Below are positions 1-7,499 of a stretch of 64,000 nucleotides of DNA, in pieces. The translations under genes and the position numbers were made by a program. Source of the stretch: an uncultured Bacteroidales bacterium (GTDB lineage: Bacteria > Bacteroidota > Bacteroidia > Bacteroidales > F082); the NCBI GenBank assembly GCA_905236635.1, contig CAJOCJ010000001.1:1-64000 (forward strand), in the 5' to 3' direction. The notes beneath the pieces are model-generated. The model had not been told where the DNA came from. It searched no databases and worked only from the letters and a program-made list of their open reading frames with translations. How positions within the stretch are numbered: the stretch's first letter is position 1; each line of letters begins with the position of its first letter.

Positions 1-665
1 ATGTCGCGGAAGTTGCCCATTCCTGTGTGGAGTGTCACTTCGGCGAAGTTAACATCCTGAAGCTCCATACGTTTCATCAAGATCTTGCTGAAATGCATGC
101 CGGCTGTAGGAGCTGCGACAGAGCCTTCCTGTGTTGCGTAGACTGTCTGATAGTTGAACTCGTCATCTTCTTCGACAGGACGTTGAATAACCTTCGGAAG
201 CGGTGTCTCGCCAAGTCCCATGATGACTTTTTTGAACTCATCGTGTGGGCCGTCGAACAAGAAACGCAGTGTACGGCCACGTGATGTGGTGTTGTCGATA
301 ACCTCGGCTACGAGCTCGTCATTCGGACCGAAATACAGCTTGTTGCCGATACGGATCTTACGGGCAGGGTCGACGAGGACGTCCCAGAGACGGCTCTCAG
401 GGTCGAGCTCGCGGAGCAACATCACCTCAATCTTTGCTCCGGTTTTCTCCTTCTCGCCATAGAGACGGGCAGGGAACACTCGTGAGTTGTTGATTACGAA
501 CAAATCGCCCGGATGGCAATATTCGAGGATGTCGCGGAATGTTTTGTGCTCAATGGTTTGAGTGTCGCGGTGCAAAACCATCATGCGGGCGTCTTCGCGC
601 TCTTTCGGCGGATACATAGCGATGAGGTCGTGCGGTAAATTGAACTTAAACTGTGATAGTTTCAT
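1..665 (-). CDS. queA: QueA, S-adenosylmethionine:tRNA ribosyltransferase-isomerase (3' end cut off by window)
   Basis: QueA transfers and isomerises the ribosyl moiety of SAM onto 7-aminomethyl-7-deazaguanine in tRNA, giving epoxyqueuosine; it is cytoplasmic. Translating the minus strand from the ATG at 665 gives [16 protein letters not shown], the typical QueA start, then [14 protein letters not shown], an IEVMLLREL segment, a long central beta domain, and [10 protein letters not shown] near residue 190, all recognisable QueA signatures. About 221 codons are present of a usual 340-350, so roughly the last third lies outside the window. A TAnnTTTG element at 708-715 suggests its own promoter. 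In Bacteroidales queA often follows truB in one cluster; here about 5 kb of unrelated genes separate them. The assignment is secure; only the missing C-terminus cannot be checked. Confidence 0.95.
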   Translation of the reverse strand, partial: MKLSQFKFNLPHDLIAMYPPKEREDARMMVLHRDTQTIEHKTFRDILEYCHPGDLFVINNSRVFPARLYGEKEKTGAKIEVMLLRELDPESRLWDVLVDPARKIRIGNKLYFGPNDELVAEVIDNTTSRGRTLRFLFDGPHDEFKKVIMGLGETPLPKVIQRPVEEDDEFNYQTVYATQEGSVAAPTAGMHFSKILMKRMELQDVNFAEVTLHTGMGNFRD

Positions 666-707
666 TTCAAATATTTTTAATTATTTCACTTTTTCAGAAA
701 AGGAATG

Positions 708-715
708 CAAATATA
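708..715 (-). promoter_or_regulatory. Bacteroidetes-type -7 promoter element for queA
   Basis: The minus strand reads TATATTTG, matching TAnnTTTG, about 43 bases before the queA start. No other signal was checked. Confidence 0.5.
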
Positions 716-736
716 CATAAATAATTGATTTATAAG

Positions 737-813
737 CCATTAGCCATTAGGTATAAGCCATTAGCTTACAATGAAGCATTAAAAAAACTAATGGCTAATG
801 GCTGATTACTAAT
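737..813. repeat. Heptameric tandem repeats arranged as an inverted pair
   Basis: The left half repeats AGCCATT with a 7-bp period and the right half repeats AATGGCT, its complement, so the two arms could form a long hairpin. It sits just past the stop codon of the EIIC gene and before the queA promoter, so it may act as a terminator. It belongs to the degenerate 7-bp repeat family seen at seven other sites in the window. Confidence 0.7.
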
Positions 814-815
814 GG

Positions 816-1835
816 CTATTGTACCAACTTCAGATCTCCGTCTTTAATCAAGTTCAGTTTTCTAAAGATCTGACCGAAGCACCAAGTTAAAACTGCTGGT
901 AAAACAAAGCATATTAATAAGATTCCCCACCACATGTTGGCGCCTCCGTCAGGCATTGCCGAGATGACACCGAGAGGTCCGACCAAGCCGCAGGTACCCA
1001 TACCTGAGCCGATTGGCACGTTCTCGAGATGGAACACGCATGTTGCCAAAGGACCTGTGATAGCCGCTGTTAATGTCGGTGGAATCCATGTCAGAGGATG
1101 ACGTAAGATATTTGGCATCTGAAGCATCGAAGTGCCGAGACCTTGTGAGATGAGGCCACCCCAACGGTTTTCCTTGAAACTCATGACGGCGAAACCGACC
1201 ATCTGAGCACAACAACCGGCTGTTGCAGCACCTCCGGCGATACCGGAAAGTCCGATGGCGATACAAATTGCGGCACTTGAAATAGGCAACGTCAAAGCCA
1301 TTCCGATGCTGACAGAGACGATGATTCCCATCGCGAACGGATGCAGATTTGTTGCATACATGATGAAGTCGCCGAAAGCTGTCATGAAACGGCTGATGCC
1401 AGGACCGACAAACATCGCGAGTAAAATACCTGAAATGATTGTAACAGAAGGAGTTACAAGGATATCAACCTGAGTTTCTTTCGATACCATCTTGCCGAGC
1501 TCAGTGCTGATGACTACTGCGACGAGCACTCCGACTGGACCGCCCAAGGTGTTTCCAGCCACTCCGACGGCAACGGCGCTGAACATCACCAAAGCAGGGG
1601 CATGAAGAGCGTAAGCGATAGCCACTCCCATAGCTGGCCCTGCAGCGATTTTGCAGTATTTCGCAAACTCAACAAACATCGGGATATTCAAACGGCTTCC
1701 GATGGTGTCGAAAATCGTACCTATTAATAATGACGCGAACAAACCGAGCGCCATAGCGCCAAGAGCGTCAAGAAGATATGCCTTCGCCGAGACATCGACG
1801 TTTTTTCTTTTCAAAAATGATTTAAAGTTGCTCAT
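816..1835 (-). CDS. PTS EIIC-type membrane permease (PTS_EIIC_2 family)
   Basis: This 339-residue integral membrane protein resembles the PTS_EIIC_2 family of phosphotransferase-like sugar permeases. It has about nine hydrophobic segments, glycine-rich loops (GVAGNTLGGPVGVLVAVV, AAICIAIGLSGIAGGAATAG) and a conserved tail around IGSGMGTCGLVGPLGV. The family includes PfoR-like proteins whose substrate is not established. No EIIA, EIIB, HPr or enzyme I gene is visible nearby, so whether it works in a phosphotransfer system cannot be said from this window. Its start overlaps the end of the small upstream gene by 14 bases, which suggests translational coupling. The family is fairly sure, the substrate unknown. 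Confidence 0.85.
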   Translation of the reverse strand: MSNFKSFLKRKNVDVSAKAYLLDALGAMALGLFASLLIGTIFDTIGSRLNIPMFVEFAKYCKIAAGPAMGVAIAYALHAPALVMFSAVAVGVAGNTLGGPVGVLVAVVISTELGKMVSKETQVDILVTPSVTIISGILLAMFVGPGISRFMTAFGDFIMYATNLHPFAMGIIVSVSIGMALTLPISSAAICIAIGLSGIAGGAATAGCCAQMVGFAVMSFKENRWGGLISQGLGTSMLQMPNILRHPLTWIPPTLTAAITGPLATCVFHLENVPIGSGMGTCGLVGPLGVISAMPDGGANMWWGILLICFVLPAVLTWCFGQIFRKLNLIKDGDLKLVQ

Positions 1836-2082
1836 CTTTTATCCAATTTTTCAGTTCTTCAACACGTTTTTGATACTTTTCCAACTGACTTTCAACGAAA
1901 TCGTCGCTATATTTTCTATCGCAGAAGCCATTGCCGCGGGCGACGTATTCATCATCGTAGAGAGATCCTAAGACATCTTCATAGTTCTCAACATATTGTT
2001 GATTTTCAGCCAAAAGACGTTTTAAGTCGTCCAAATCGGCTTCAAAAGAGTCGCCTGAGGAAAAAATATAGCGTTTTTTCAT
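1822..2082 (-). CDS. Small acidic coiled-coil-like protein, unknown function
   Basis: I do not recognise this 86-residue protein. It is rich in Asp, Glu, Lys and Tyr, has no signal peptide or membrane segment, and its two halves look helical (DDLKRLLAENQQYVENYED and VESQLEKYQKRVEELKNW), consistent with a short coiled coil. It is the first gene of a two-gene unit with the EIIC permease, overlapping it by 14 bases. A TAATTTTG element at 2106-2113 gives it a likely promoter. The coupling suggests a link to the permease, perhaps as a regulator or partner, but this is inference only. Confidence 0.7.
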   Translation of the reverse strand: MKKRYIFSSGDSFEADLDDLKRLLAENQQYVENYEDVLGSLYDDEYVARGNGFCDRKYSDDFVESQLEKYQKRVEELKNWIKDEQL

Positions 2083-2105
2083 TAAAAATCACCGTTTTGA
2101 GGGCG

Positions 2106-2113
2106 CAAAATTA
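2106..2113 (-). promoter_or_regulatory. -7 promoter element for the small gene/EIIC unit
   Basis: The minus strand reads TAATTTTG about 24 bases before the start codon at 2082, an exact TAnnTTTG match. Confidence 0.5.
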
Positions 2114-2198
2114 CAAAATTTTAACCTGATTTTGCTGATATTTTCAATCTTTTTTGAAAAAAATGTAAAATTTTTTTGTCTATATGTAAAATATTCTT

Positions 2199-2206
2199 TA
2201 CTTTTG
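2199..2206 (+). promoter_or_regulatory. -7 promoter element for the membrane protein/XRE pair
   Basis: TACTTTTG matches TAnnTTTG and lies about 50 bases before the start at 2256; an AT-rich stretch precedes it. Confidence 0.5.
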
Positions 2207-2255
2207 CAGCGTTAACCATTCGAATTAAATGTTAAACCATTAAAAAATAAAAACT

Positions 2256-2717
2256 ATGAAAAAGAACTATTTGTTTCCGAACAGCTTCAAACCTGTCGGA
2301 GTGGCGCTTACCACAATTGCATTAATTGCATTAATCATCTGGGTTTGTTTGGAAACCAGCCCGGAATTCAAAATGCCCGCATTGATAAACGGGGATTTAT
2401 TCAGTGAAGGCAAGTATTTCTGCATGGCAGACTGCGGTTTGCTAACATTTATCATCCCAGTTCTTATCACCGGACTCATCTTTATCGGATTTTCAAAAGA
2501 AAAAATCGAGGATGAGTTTGTGAAAAGCATTCGGGAACAATGTCTTGTTTGGGCAACTTATTGTGCAGCTATCTTATTGGTTATCTTCACATTAACCATA
2601 TATAGCTGGTCTTATTTGTATGCCATGTACTCGATTTTCCCATTGTTCTTGATTCTTTTCATCATCAAATTCAGAATTGAGCTGTACAGAGCCAACAAAG
2701 AAGGAGGTGCACAATGA
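2256..2717 (+). CDS. Four-helix membrane protein paired with an XRE regulator
   Basis: This 153-residue protein has four predicted membrane helices: about residues 13-32, 65-85, 95-118 and 122-140. Hydrophilic loops include FSKEKIEDEFVKSIREQ between helices 2 and 3, and the C-terminus is charged. I recognise no catalytic motif. Its stop overlaps the start of the downstream helix-turn-helix gene as ATGA. Small membrane proteins coupled to a short Cro/CI-like regulator are common in Bacteroidetes and Firmicutes, and the regulator is usually thought to control the pair. Function unknown; the gene itself is well supported by its promoter and coupling. Confidence 0.8.
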   Translation: MKKNYLFPNSFKPVGVALTTIALIALIIWVCLETSPEFKMPALINGDLFSEGKYFCMADCGLLTFIIPVLITGLIFIGFSKEKIEDEFVKSIREQCLVWATYCAAILLVIFTLTIYSWSYLYAMYSIFPLFLILFIIKFRIELYRANKEGGAQ

Positions 2718-2914
2718 AAAACCGTTTGAAAATAGCGCGTGCTGAACTCAACATCACGCAGGAAGAGCTCGCAAAACGCATAGGAGTGAGCCGTCAGACC
2801 ATCAACGCGGTGGAATCGGGGAAATATGTTCCTTCGACAGTGCTGGCGCTGAAGATGGCGCAGGTGTTTGACAAAAAAGTGGAAGAGATCTTCATTTTGG
2901 AAGACGAAGATTGA
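2714..2914 (+). CDS. Short XRE-family helix-turn-helix regulator
   Basis: This 66-residue protein is essentially one Cro/CI-type HTH: LKIARAELNITQEELAKRIG, then VSRQTINAVESGKYVPS, then LALKMAQVFDKKVEEIFIL. It matches the YgzD-like family of single-domain DNA-binding proteins. The start is fixed by the ATGA overlap with the upstream membrane-protein gene, so the two are translationally coupled. It probably binds near its own promoter at about 2199, but no operator is obvious. A GTAGAGACG palindrome follows at 2939-2967 and may end the transcript. Confidence 0.92.
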   Translation: MKNRLKIARAELNITQEELAKRIGVSRQTINAVESGKYVPSTVLALKMAQVFDKKVEEIFILEDED

Positions 2915-2938
2915 TTTTTGATTTCATTTATAAAACAA

Positions 2939-2967
2939 GTAGAGACGCCATATTATGACGTCTCTAC
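2939..2967. repeat. GTAGAGACG palindromic repeat, copy 1
   Basis: A 29-bp inverted repeat starts GTAGAGACG and ends CGTCTCTAC with a short centre. It lies between convergent genes (the HTH gene and the 2993-4165 gene) and could act as a bidirectional terminator. Four further copies are at 26141, 28266, 29789 and 56677. Confidence 0.8.
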
Positions 2968-2992
2968 ATAGTGTTTAATAATGATTGAATGT

Positions 2993-4165
2993 TTATTTCA
3001 TTTCAAACCTTACTAATCTCAGTTCATTTTCTGAACCTTTAACCTTCTGAATTCCATACACATAGCCATTGTGGATAACGAATCTATTCTTTGTTATTGA
3101 AAGGTCGAAATCAGCGGATTGGAACGAGTTCTGAGAAATGGTTTTATTCTGATTAACAGAATAAGTATGGAAGGAGTTTTTACCAGCCTCTTCAATATAT
3201 TCAAAAAAGATGATATTGTCGCCATTGCCTTTCATTGCTGATGTAAACCATGATAATGTCAATGGCTCTGTGATGTAATTCATACCATTTTCAAGCCTTT
3301 GGACAAACTCTTGCTGTAATTCTGCTATTGTTTGTGGGTCCATATCATCAGACGACCAATTTGGAAACTCTTTCTTGTATTTTTCGATAGCTTCGGATTG
3401 CATTTTCTGCTGCTCTTCCACCGAGAGAGTCTTCGGCTTCCAATCAAGTTTCTTTTCAATAAGGTTGCTTTCAATGAAATTATAAAGTAAAAGTTTGCCG
3501 TTGTCGGGAATAGCTATTGCCAACACATTATCCGAAATCTTAATCATATCAATTCTGTGATTTATCAGTCTTTTGGCATATATTGTATAATCGTTTTTGG
3601 GAAATGTACTGTCTTCAAAATCATCGTAAATAATGTGGTATTTTTCGGTATTAACATCTAAAATCGCTACAAAATATCTCCATTGTTTTGTCCATGATGT
3701 ACCTCCAAAAAGAGCAATCTTGTTGTTTGCCAAAGGAATCATTTCATGGCTTGAGAAATCAATAGTTATATCTTTGACAATCAATCCATTATCATTAAAG
3801 AAATAGATAATTCCCTGACTGTTGTTCCCAGTGAAATAAAGGTTGTTTATTTTTCCGAAAACAGGTTGTAAGTTGAATGGTTTCTTCTTGCCGTCTTCAA
3901 AATAAATCTCGATGTCTTTCAAATGCTTGCCGTTTTTGTCAAACAAAGAATAACGGTTTTCATTGGTGTGACTGATCATGGCTGTACCATCGTCGAAGAC
4001 AGTCAGTTTTTTGGCGTTATACAACGTTCCGGCTTGTCCTAATGCATCAAAGAAATCTGAATCTTCAGTGATGGCGTAAGAGTTATCTTTTACAAGGTTA
4101 ATTGTCTGTGCATCAACGATATATGATGCAAATGCTAATGTGAGAATTAAAAATAGTTTTTTCAT
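2993..4165 (-). CDS. Secreted protein in the ECF sigma operon, unknown function
   Basis: A 390-residue protein with a clear signal peptide (MKKLFLILTLAFASYIVDAQ) and no lipobox or sorting domain, so it is probably periplasmic. The body has repeating short beta-strand patterns (LFDKNGKHLKDIEI, IYFFNDNGLIVKDITID, VAILDVNTEKYHIIYDD) that suggest a beta-propeller like the 6-bladed propeller proteins of Bacteroidetes. An Asp/Glu-rich helical insertion lies near residues 245-290. It is the third gene of an operon with an ECF sigma factor and anti-sigma factor, 11 bases after the latter. It may be the sigma factor's target or part of the signal-sensing step. Fold and role are inferences. Confidence 0.75.
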   Translation of the reverse strand: MKKLFLILTLAFASYIVDAQTINLVKDNSYAITEDSDFFDALGQAGTLYNAKKLTVFDDGTAMISHTNENRYSLFDKNGKHLKDIEIYFEDGKKKPFNLQPVFGKINNLYFTGNNSQGIIYFFNDNGLIVKDITIDFSSHEMIPLANNKIALFGGTSWTKQWRYFVAILDVNTEKYHIIYDDFEDSTFPKNDYTIYAKRLINHRIDMIKISDNVLAIAIPDNGKLLLYNFIESNLIEKKLDWKPKTLSVEEQQKMQSEAIEKYKKEFPNWSSDDMDPQTIAELQQEFVQRLENGMNYITEPLTLSWFTSAMKGNGDNIIFFEYIEEAGKNSFHTYSVNQNKTISQNSFQSADFDLSITKNRFVIHNGYVYGIQKVKGSENELRLVRFEMK

Positions 4166-4176
4166 AATCTTTATAT

Positions 4177-4602
4177 TTAAATGTTGTTATCCATATATGT
4201 AAACATTTGTTCTGTCATAGGTTTATTTGCATCGTATTCCTCGATGGTGAAGAAATCATAAATGTCGGAAACATTGTTTTTCTCAGGCTCATTTTTAATA
4301 CCTTTGATGATGAAAAATGCCAGCAAAATAGCGCAAGCCGTTGAAAGTGAAGAAATTAGAACGATTCTTAAAGTTCTTGCTTTCTTTGGTTGATAAGAAA
4401 TTTTGAATTCTGGAATTTCTATATCATTTGTAACCAGTCCATCAAATGAATTTTTCACTTTTTCCGAAAAAACACGCTGGTTTTCAACTTGTTTTTTGCA
4501 TTCTTCGCATGTTTCAAGATGCATTTCGACAGCAACTCTTTCTTCCGGAGAAAGTTCGTTGTCGATATATTTTTGAATCGTTATTTCATCAAAGTGTTTC
4601 AT
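4177..4602 (-). CDS. Membrane anti-sigma factor with zinc-finger motif
   Basis: This 141-residue protein has an N-terminal anti-sigma zinc finger with H28-x3-C32-x2-C35 (HLETCEEC), one transmembrane helix at about residues 78-99 and a short extracytoplasmic tail rich in Asp, Glu and Asn. Such proteins hold a cognate ECF sigma factor inactive at the membrane until an envelope signal arrives. It overlaps the upstream sigma gene by 14 bases, so the two are coupled. The periplasmic domain is only about 40 residues, too small for a FecR domain, so it is not a classic Bacteroidetes TonB-linked anti-sigma. Confidence 0.88.
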   Translation of the reverse strand: MKHFDEITIQKYIDNELSPEERVAVEMHLETCEECKKQVENQRVFSEKVKNSFDGLVTNDIEIPEFKISYQPKKARTLRIVLISSLSTACAILLAFFIIKGIKNEPEKNNVSDIYDFFTIEEYDANKPMTEQMFTYMDNNI

Positions 4603-5062
4603 ATCCCCTCCTTAATTTTTCCAAAATTCTTGATAAAGTCTTTCCGACAGAATTGAAGTTTGTACCTGTGATTTCTGCGATTTCCTTGTAAGAATAACCT
4701 TCACTGTAAAGCACTACCAGCGATTGGTCTTTGCCGTCGAGTTTTGAAATCAGATTCGATAAACTCATTAAATCTATCTGACTGTCAATAGTTTGCGATG
4801 TATTATCTTGTTTAGCAAAAGTTTCATCGGAAACGATTTTCTTATTTTTACGCAAGAAATCTACACCTTTATTTATAGTGCATCTGATGAGCCAGTTTTT
4901 AGAATCTTTTATGACTTTCTTATCGTTTTGAACGAAATAATATGCCATAAAAACATCATGAACCACATCGCGGGCAGCGTCATTATCGCGGAGCATTTTA
5001 GCCGCAATCCTGAACAAACGCTGATAGTTGCTTCGATATGTCAATTCAAACTCGGAATTCAT
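4589..5062 (-). CDS. ECF-type RNA polymerase sigma factor
   Basis: The 157-residue product has sigma region 2 at about residues 8-75 (FRIAAKMLRDNDAARDVVHDVF) and region 4 at about 100-150 (SLVVLYSEGYSYKEIAEITG, then VGKTLSRILEKLR, a helix-turn-helix). This is normal ECF architecture and length. It heads a three-gene unit with its anti-sigma and a secreted protein. A TATTTTTG element at 5120-5127 looks like a housekeeping promoter; autoregulation by the ECF factor itself is common but was not tested here. The stimulus is unknown. Confidence 0.93.
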   Translation of the reverse strand: MNSEFELTYRSNYQRLFRIAAKMLRDNDAARDVVHDVFMAYYFVQNDKKVIKDSKNWLIRCTINKGVDFLRKNKKIVSDETFAKQDNTSQTIDSQIDLMSLSNLISKLDGKDQSLVVLYSEGYSYKEIAEITGTNFNSVGKTLSRILEKLRRGYETL

Positions 5063-5119
5063 ATATCTGTCAAATCTCGTATATAAGACGTTTTAAAATG
5101 GTGTTTTGTGACATTGATG

Positions 5120-5127
5120 CAAAAATA
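5120..5127 (-). promoter_or_regulatory. -7 promoter element for the ECF sigma operon
   Basis: The minus strand reads TATTTTTG about 57 bases before the sigma factor start at 5062. Confidence 0.45.
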
Positions 5128-5164
5128 AATAACATTTTTGTAATTATTTAATCGAAAATATTAC

Positions 5165-5172
5165 TAATTTTG
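5165..5172 (+). promoter_or_regulatory. -7 promoter element for the 5218 gene
   Basis: TAATTTTG matches TAnnTTTG and ends 45 bases before the ATG at 5218. Confidence 0.5.
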
Positions 5173-5217
5173 AGACGTGGAATTAAAACTTAAGTTCAAT
5201 TACAAAAAACCATCATT

Positions 5218-5910
5218 ATGTTATTAACAATTTTAATCATTGTAGCGATGCTTGGCGCACCGGCATTGGCTATATTCGCAGTCTTCAAAAGAATTAAAAA
5301 CAACAATCCTGACATAGCCGGATATGTTTACAACGGAAAAGATTGGGTAGCTTGGATACTTGTGTTCAGTATCATCGCGTCATTATTTATTGGCTTTGTG
5401 ATGCCAATTTTTGATGGTACAAAAGGATATCATCCTGAATGGGGTCTTTTGGTATTAATTTTATTGGCTGTGGTGTTTTACATTTGCTACGCTATCATTG
5501 CTTTCGTTCCGGCTACCGCTGAAGAACTTGCACAAAGTAAGGAAGCTGGAAACACTGTTTTAGGCAGTATTGGTGATTCGGCAGCGTCTATTTTCAGTAT
5601 CATAATGGGTGTGATTGGCGCTACTCTTATCGCTCTTCCGGCTATGCTTGGTGAAGCCTTGAACCCAACCCTCGCTATTAAGAATATTGGAGGAACGATG
5701 TATAAAGTTGTCGGAACCGGCTTCGCTTACAGTGTCGGCGGAATTCTCATGTTTGCCTTTATCGCAATTATGATATTTGTGCTTATTTACTTTGCCGCAC
5801 TGGTTTTCGCAATCATAGGCACATTTGCAATTGGCATCATCGCAATAATAAAATTCATGAAAAACAATCAAAATCTTTTAAAGACTAAAGAAGTGGAAAT
5901 CAAAGAATAA
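5218..5910 (+). CDS. Polytopic membrane protein, unknown function
   Basis: This 230-residue protein is strongly hydrophobic, with about six membrane segments: residues 1-22, 42-62, 77-97, 123-145, 165-190 and 190-212. It ends in a basic/acidic tail (KFMKNNQNLLKTKEVEIKE). A glycine/serine-rich loop (AGNTVLGSIGDSAAS) lies between helices 3 and 4. I cannot place it in a named family. It is monocistronic, with its own promoter element at 5165, and runs into the 3' end of truB, overlapping that convergent gene by 11 bases. Confidence 0.75.
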   Translation: MLLTILIIVAMLGAPALAIFAVFKRIKNNNPDIAGYVYNGKDWVAWILVFSIIASLFIGFVMPIFDGTKGYHPEWGLLVLILLAVVFYICYAIIAFVPATAEELAQSKEAGNTVLGSIGDSAASIFSIIMGVIGATLIALPAMLGEALNPTLAIKNIGGTMYKVVGTGFAYSVGGILMFAFIAIMIFVLIYFAALVFAIIGTFAIGIIAIIKFMKNNQNLLKTKEVEIKE

Positions 5911-6616
5911 TTTCCGGTGTTTCCGGAGCTGTATCAATGAGCTTCTGCTTCAGTTCCATTAAATTCCAGGCGTCTTTCACGTCGAAATCACCGATTTTGG
6001 TGCGACGCAAACTTATTAAACAAGCTCCGTTGCCTAAAGCCCGGCCAAAGTCGTTCACCAACGAGCGGATGTAGGTGCCTTTGGAGCATTTCACCATGAA
6101 ATCAACCTTTGGGAAATTTGTCGTATCTATTTGAAAATCATCGATATGCACGAGACGTTCCTTCAGTTCGAGCTCCTCATCGGAACGGGCATAATCGAAA
6201 GCGCGCTTCCCCTGGATCTTGATAGCGGAAAACTTCGGCGGACGCTGCATTATATCTCCTATGAACTTTTTACGCGCCTCGTCTAACGCCTCGGCGCTGA
6301 TCCCGTCCGTCGGAAAGAACTTGTTCGGCTCACTCTCGAGGTCATACGTCGGTGTGGTTTGCCCCAACAGCATGGTTCCTGTGTAAACCTTCTCCTGTGC
6401 CTGGAAATTGTCGATTTGCTTGGTCATCCGTCCAGTGCAGAGTATCAACAACCCCGTCGCTAAAGGATCCAAGGTGCCAGCATGACCAACCTTCAACTTC
6501 CGAATCTGATGGTATTTCTTGATGACAGCACGAATCAGATTGACAACGTCGAACGACGTCCAATCCAATGGTTTGTCGATCAAAAAAACTTCTCCTTCTT
6601 CGAAATGAAAGTCCAT
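5900..6616 (-). CDS. truB: TruB, tRNA pseudouridine-55 synthase
   Basis: TruB isomerises U55 to pseudouridine in the T-loop of most tRNAs. The protein begins [20 protein letters not shown], the usual Bacteroidetes start, and carries the catalytic-loop motif GHAGTLDPLATG with catalytic Asp at residue 50. The RNA-binding KCSKGTYIRSLVNDFG segment and a short C-terminal domain follow. I chose the ATG at 6616, which overlaps the uppP stop as TAATG, rather than a TTG four codons upstream. The length (238 residues) fits short TruB proteins. It is the last gene of the ftsX-DUF3098-M28-uppP-truB run. Confidence 0.96.
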   Translation of the reverse strand: MDFHFEEGEVFLIDKPLDWTSFDVVNLIRAVIKKYHQIRKLKVGHAGTLDPLATGLLILCTGRMTKQIDNFQAQEKVYTGTMLLGQTTPTYDLESEPNKFFPTDGISAEALDEARKKFIGDIMQRPPKFSAIKIQGKRAFDYARSDEELELKERLVHIDDFQIDTTNFPKVDFMVKCSKGTYIRSLVNDFGRALGNGACLISLRRTKIGDFDVKDAWNLMELKQKLIDTAPETPEIIL

Positions 6617-7434
6617 TATGCGAAACAAATTGCCAAAACACCAACAATCACGCAGTATATCGCGAAATAGATAAGCTTGCCCTTCTTCACGATGCTAATC
6701 ATCCATTTGCAAGCCAAGCAGCCTGTGATGAACGCCGCCAGGAAGCCAATGATGAGCGCGAACGGCGAGATGCCTGCCATCGCCTCGTGGAAACCGACTT
6801 CCATCACATCTTTGAAATCGAGCAAGGCCTCACCTAAAATAGGCGGAATCACCATCAAAAACGAGAACTGGGCAAGCTTTTCCTTCTTATTTCCAAGCAA
6901 CAAACCTGTTGCAATAGTCGTTCCAGAGCGCGACAAGCCTGGCATGGTGGCGCAGGCCTGACCGATACCTATAATGAAAGCATGCCATCCCGAGATCTCC
7001 TCACGCTGACGCGGCTTTGCGAAATATGCGAAAGCAAGCAGTGTAGCGGTTATCAACAGCATGATGCCGACTATCAACAATCCTGAACCGAAGATTTCCT
7101 CGATGGTGTCTTTGAAAAACAAACCTACAATGACCACCGGAATCATCGAGATGAGGATGTTGATGGCGTATTTTGTGCCTCCGTTGAGGTTTTGGTACGA
7201 ATTCCATTTCTGTTTGGTAAACAGATCTTTAAAAATCCAAACCACCTCATGCCAAAGCACGGCCAAGGTGGCGCAGACTGTCGCGATATGCAGCACCACG
7301 TTAAACGTAAGGTTTTCCTCGCCGCTCATCCCGAAGATGTTCGACAAAATAGTGAGATGTCCACTACTCGACACGGGCAGGAACTCCGTCAAACCTTGGA
7401 GAATTCCAAGTAAAAGAGCTTGTAGCCAATCCAT
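6616..7434 (-). CDS. uppP: UppP, undecaprenyl-diphosphatase
   Basis: UppP (BacA) dephosphorylates undecaprenyl pyrophosphate to recycle the lipid carrier for peptidoglycan and other envelope polymers, and gives some bacitracin resistance. The 272-residue protein has the two family motifs: [14 protein letters not shown] with Glu17 and His27, and [13 protein letters not shown] with Arg169. About eight membrane helices are visible. It is coupled to truB by a TAATG overlap. Upstream, a 7-bp tandem repeat array (7438-7471) separates it from the M28 peptidase gene. Confidence 0.97.
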   Translation of the reverse strand: MDWLQALLLGILQGLTEFLPVSSSGHLTILSNIFGMSGEENLTFNVVLHIATVCATLAVLWHEVVWIFKDLFTKQKWNSYQNLNGGTKYAINILISMIPVVIVGLFFKDTIEEIFGSGLLIVGIMLLITATLLAFAYFAKPRQREEISGWHAFIIGIGQACATMPGLSRSGTTIATGLLLGNKKEKLAQFSFLMVIPPILGEALLDFKDVMEVGFHEAMAGISPFALIIGFLAAFITGCLACKWMISIVKKGKLIYFAIYCVIVGVLAICFA

Positions 7435-7437
7435 TTT

Positions 7438-7471
7438 AGTTAAAAGTTAAAGAGTTAAAAGTTAAAAGATG
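7438..7471. repeat. Heptameric tandem repeat array between M28 gene and uppP
   Basis: AGTTAAA is repeated with a 7-bp period and one shifted copy (GAGTTAAA). It fills most of the 65-bp gap between the M28 stop and the uppP start. Confidence 0.7.
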
Positions 7472-7499
7472 ACTATAGATGTCAACTGAAAATTTTTAA

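Noticed and set aside
666-815. A tRNA gene in the queA-EIIC gap
   Set aside because: The stem-forming sequence is an inverted heptad repeat without a T-loop or acceptor pattern.
5560-5871. A Cys-rich 103-codon frame opposite the 5218 membrane protein gene
   Set aside because: The Cys and His content comes from the complement of hydrophobic codons; no spacing typical of a metal-binding domain was found.
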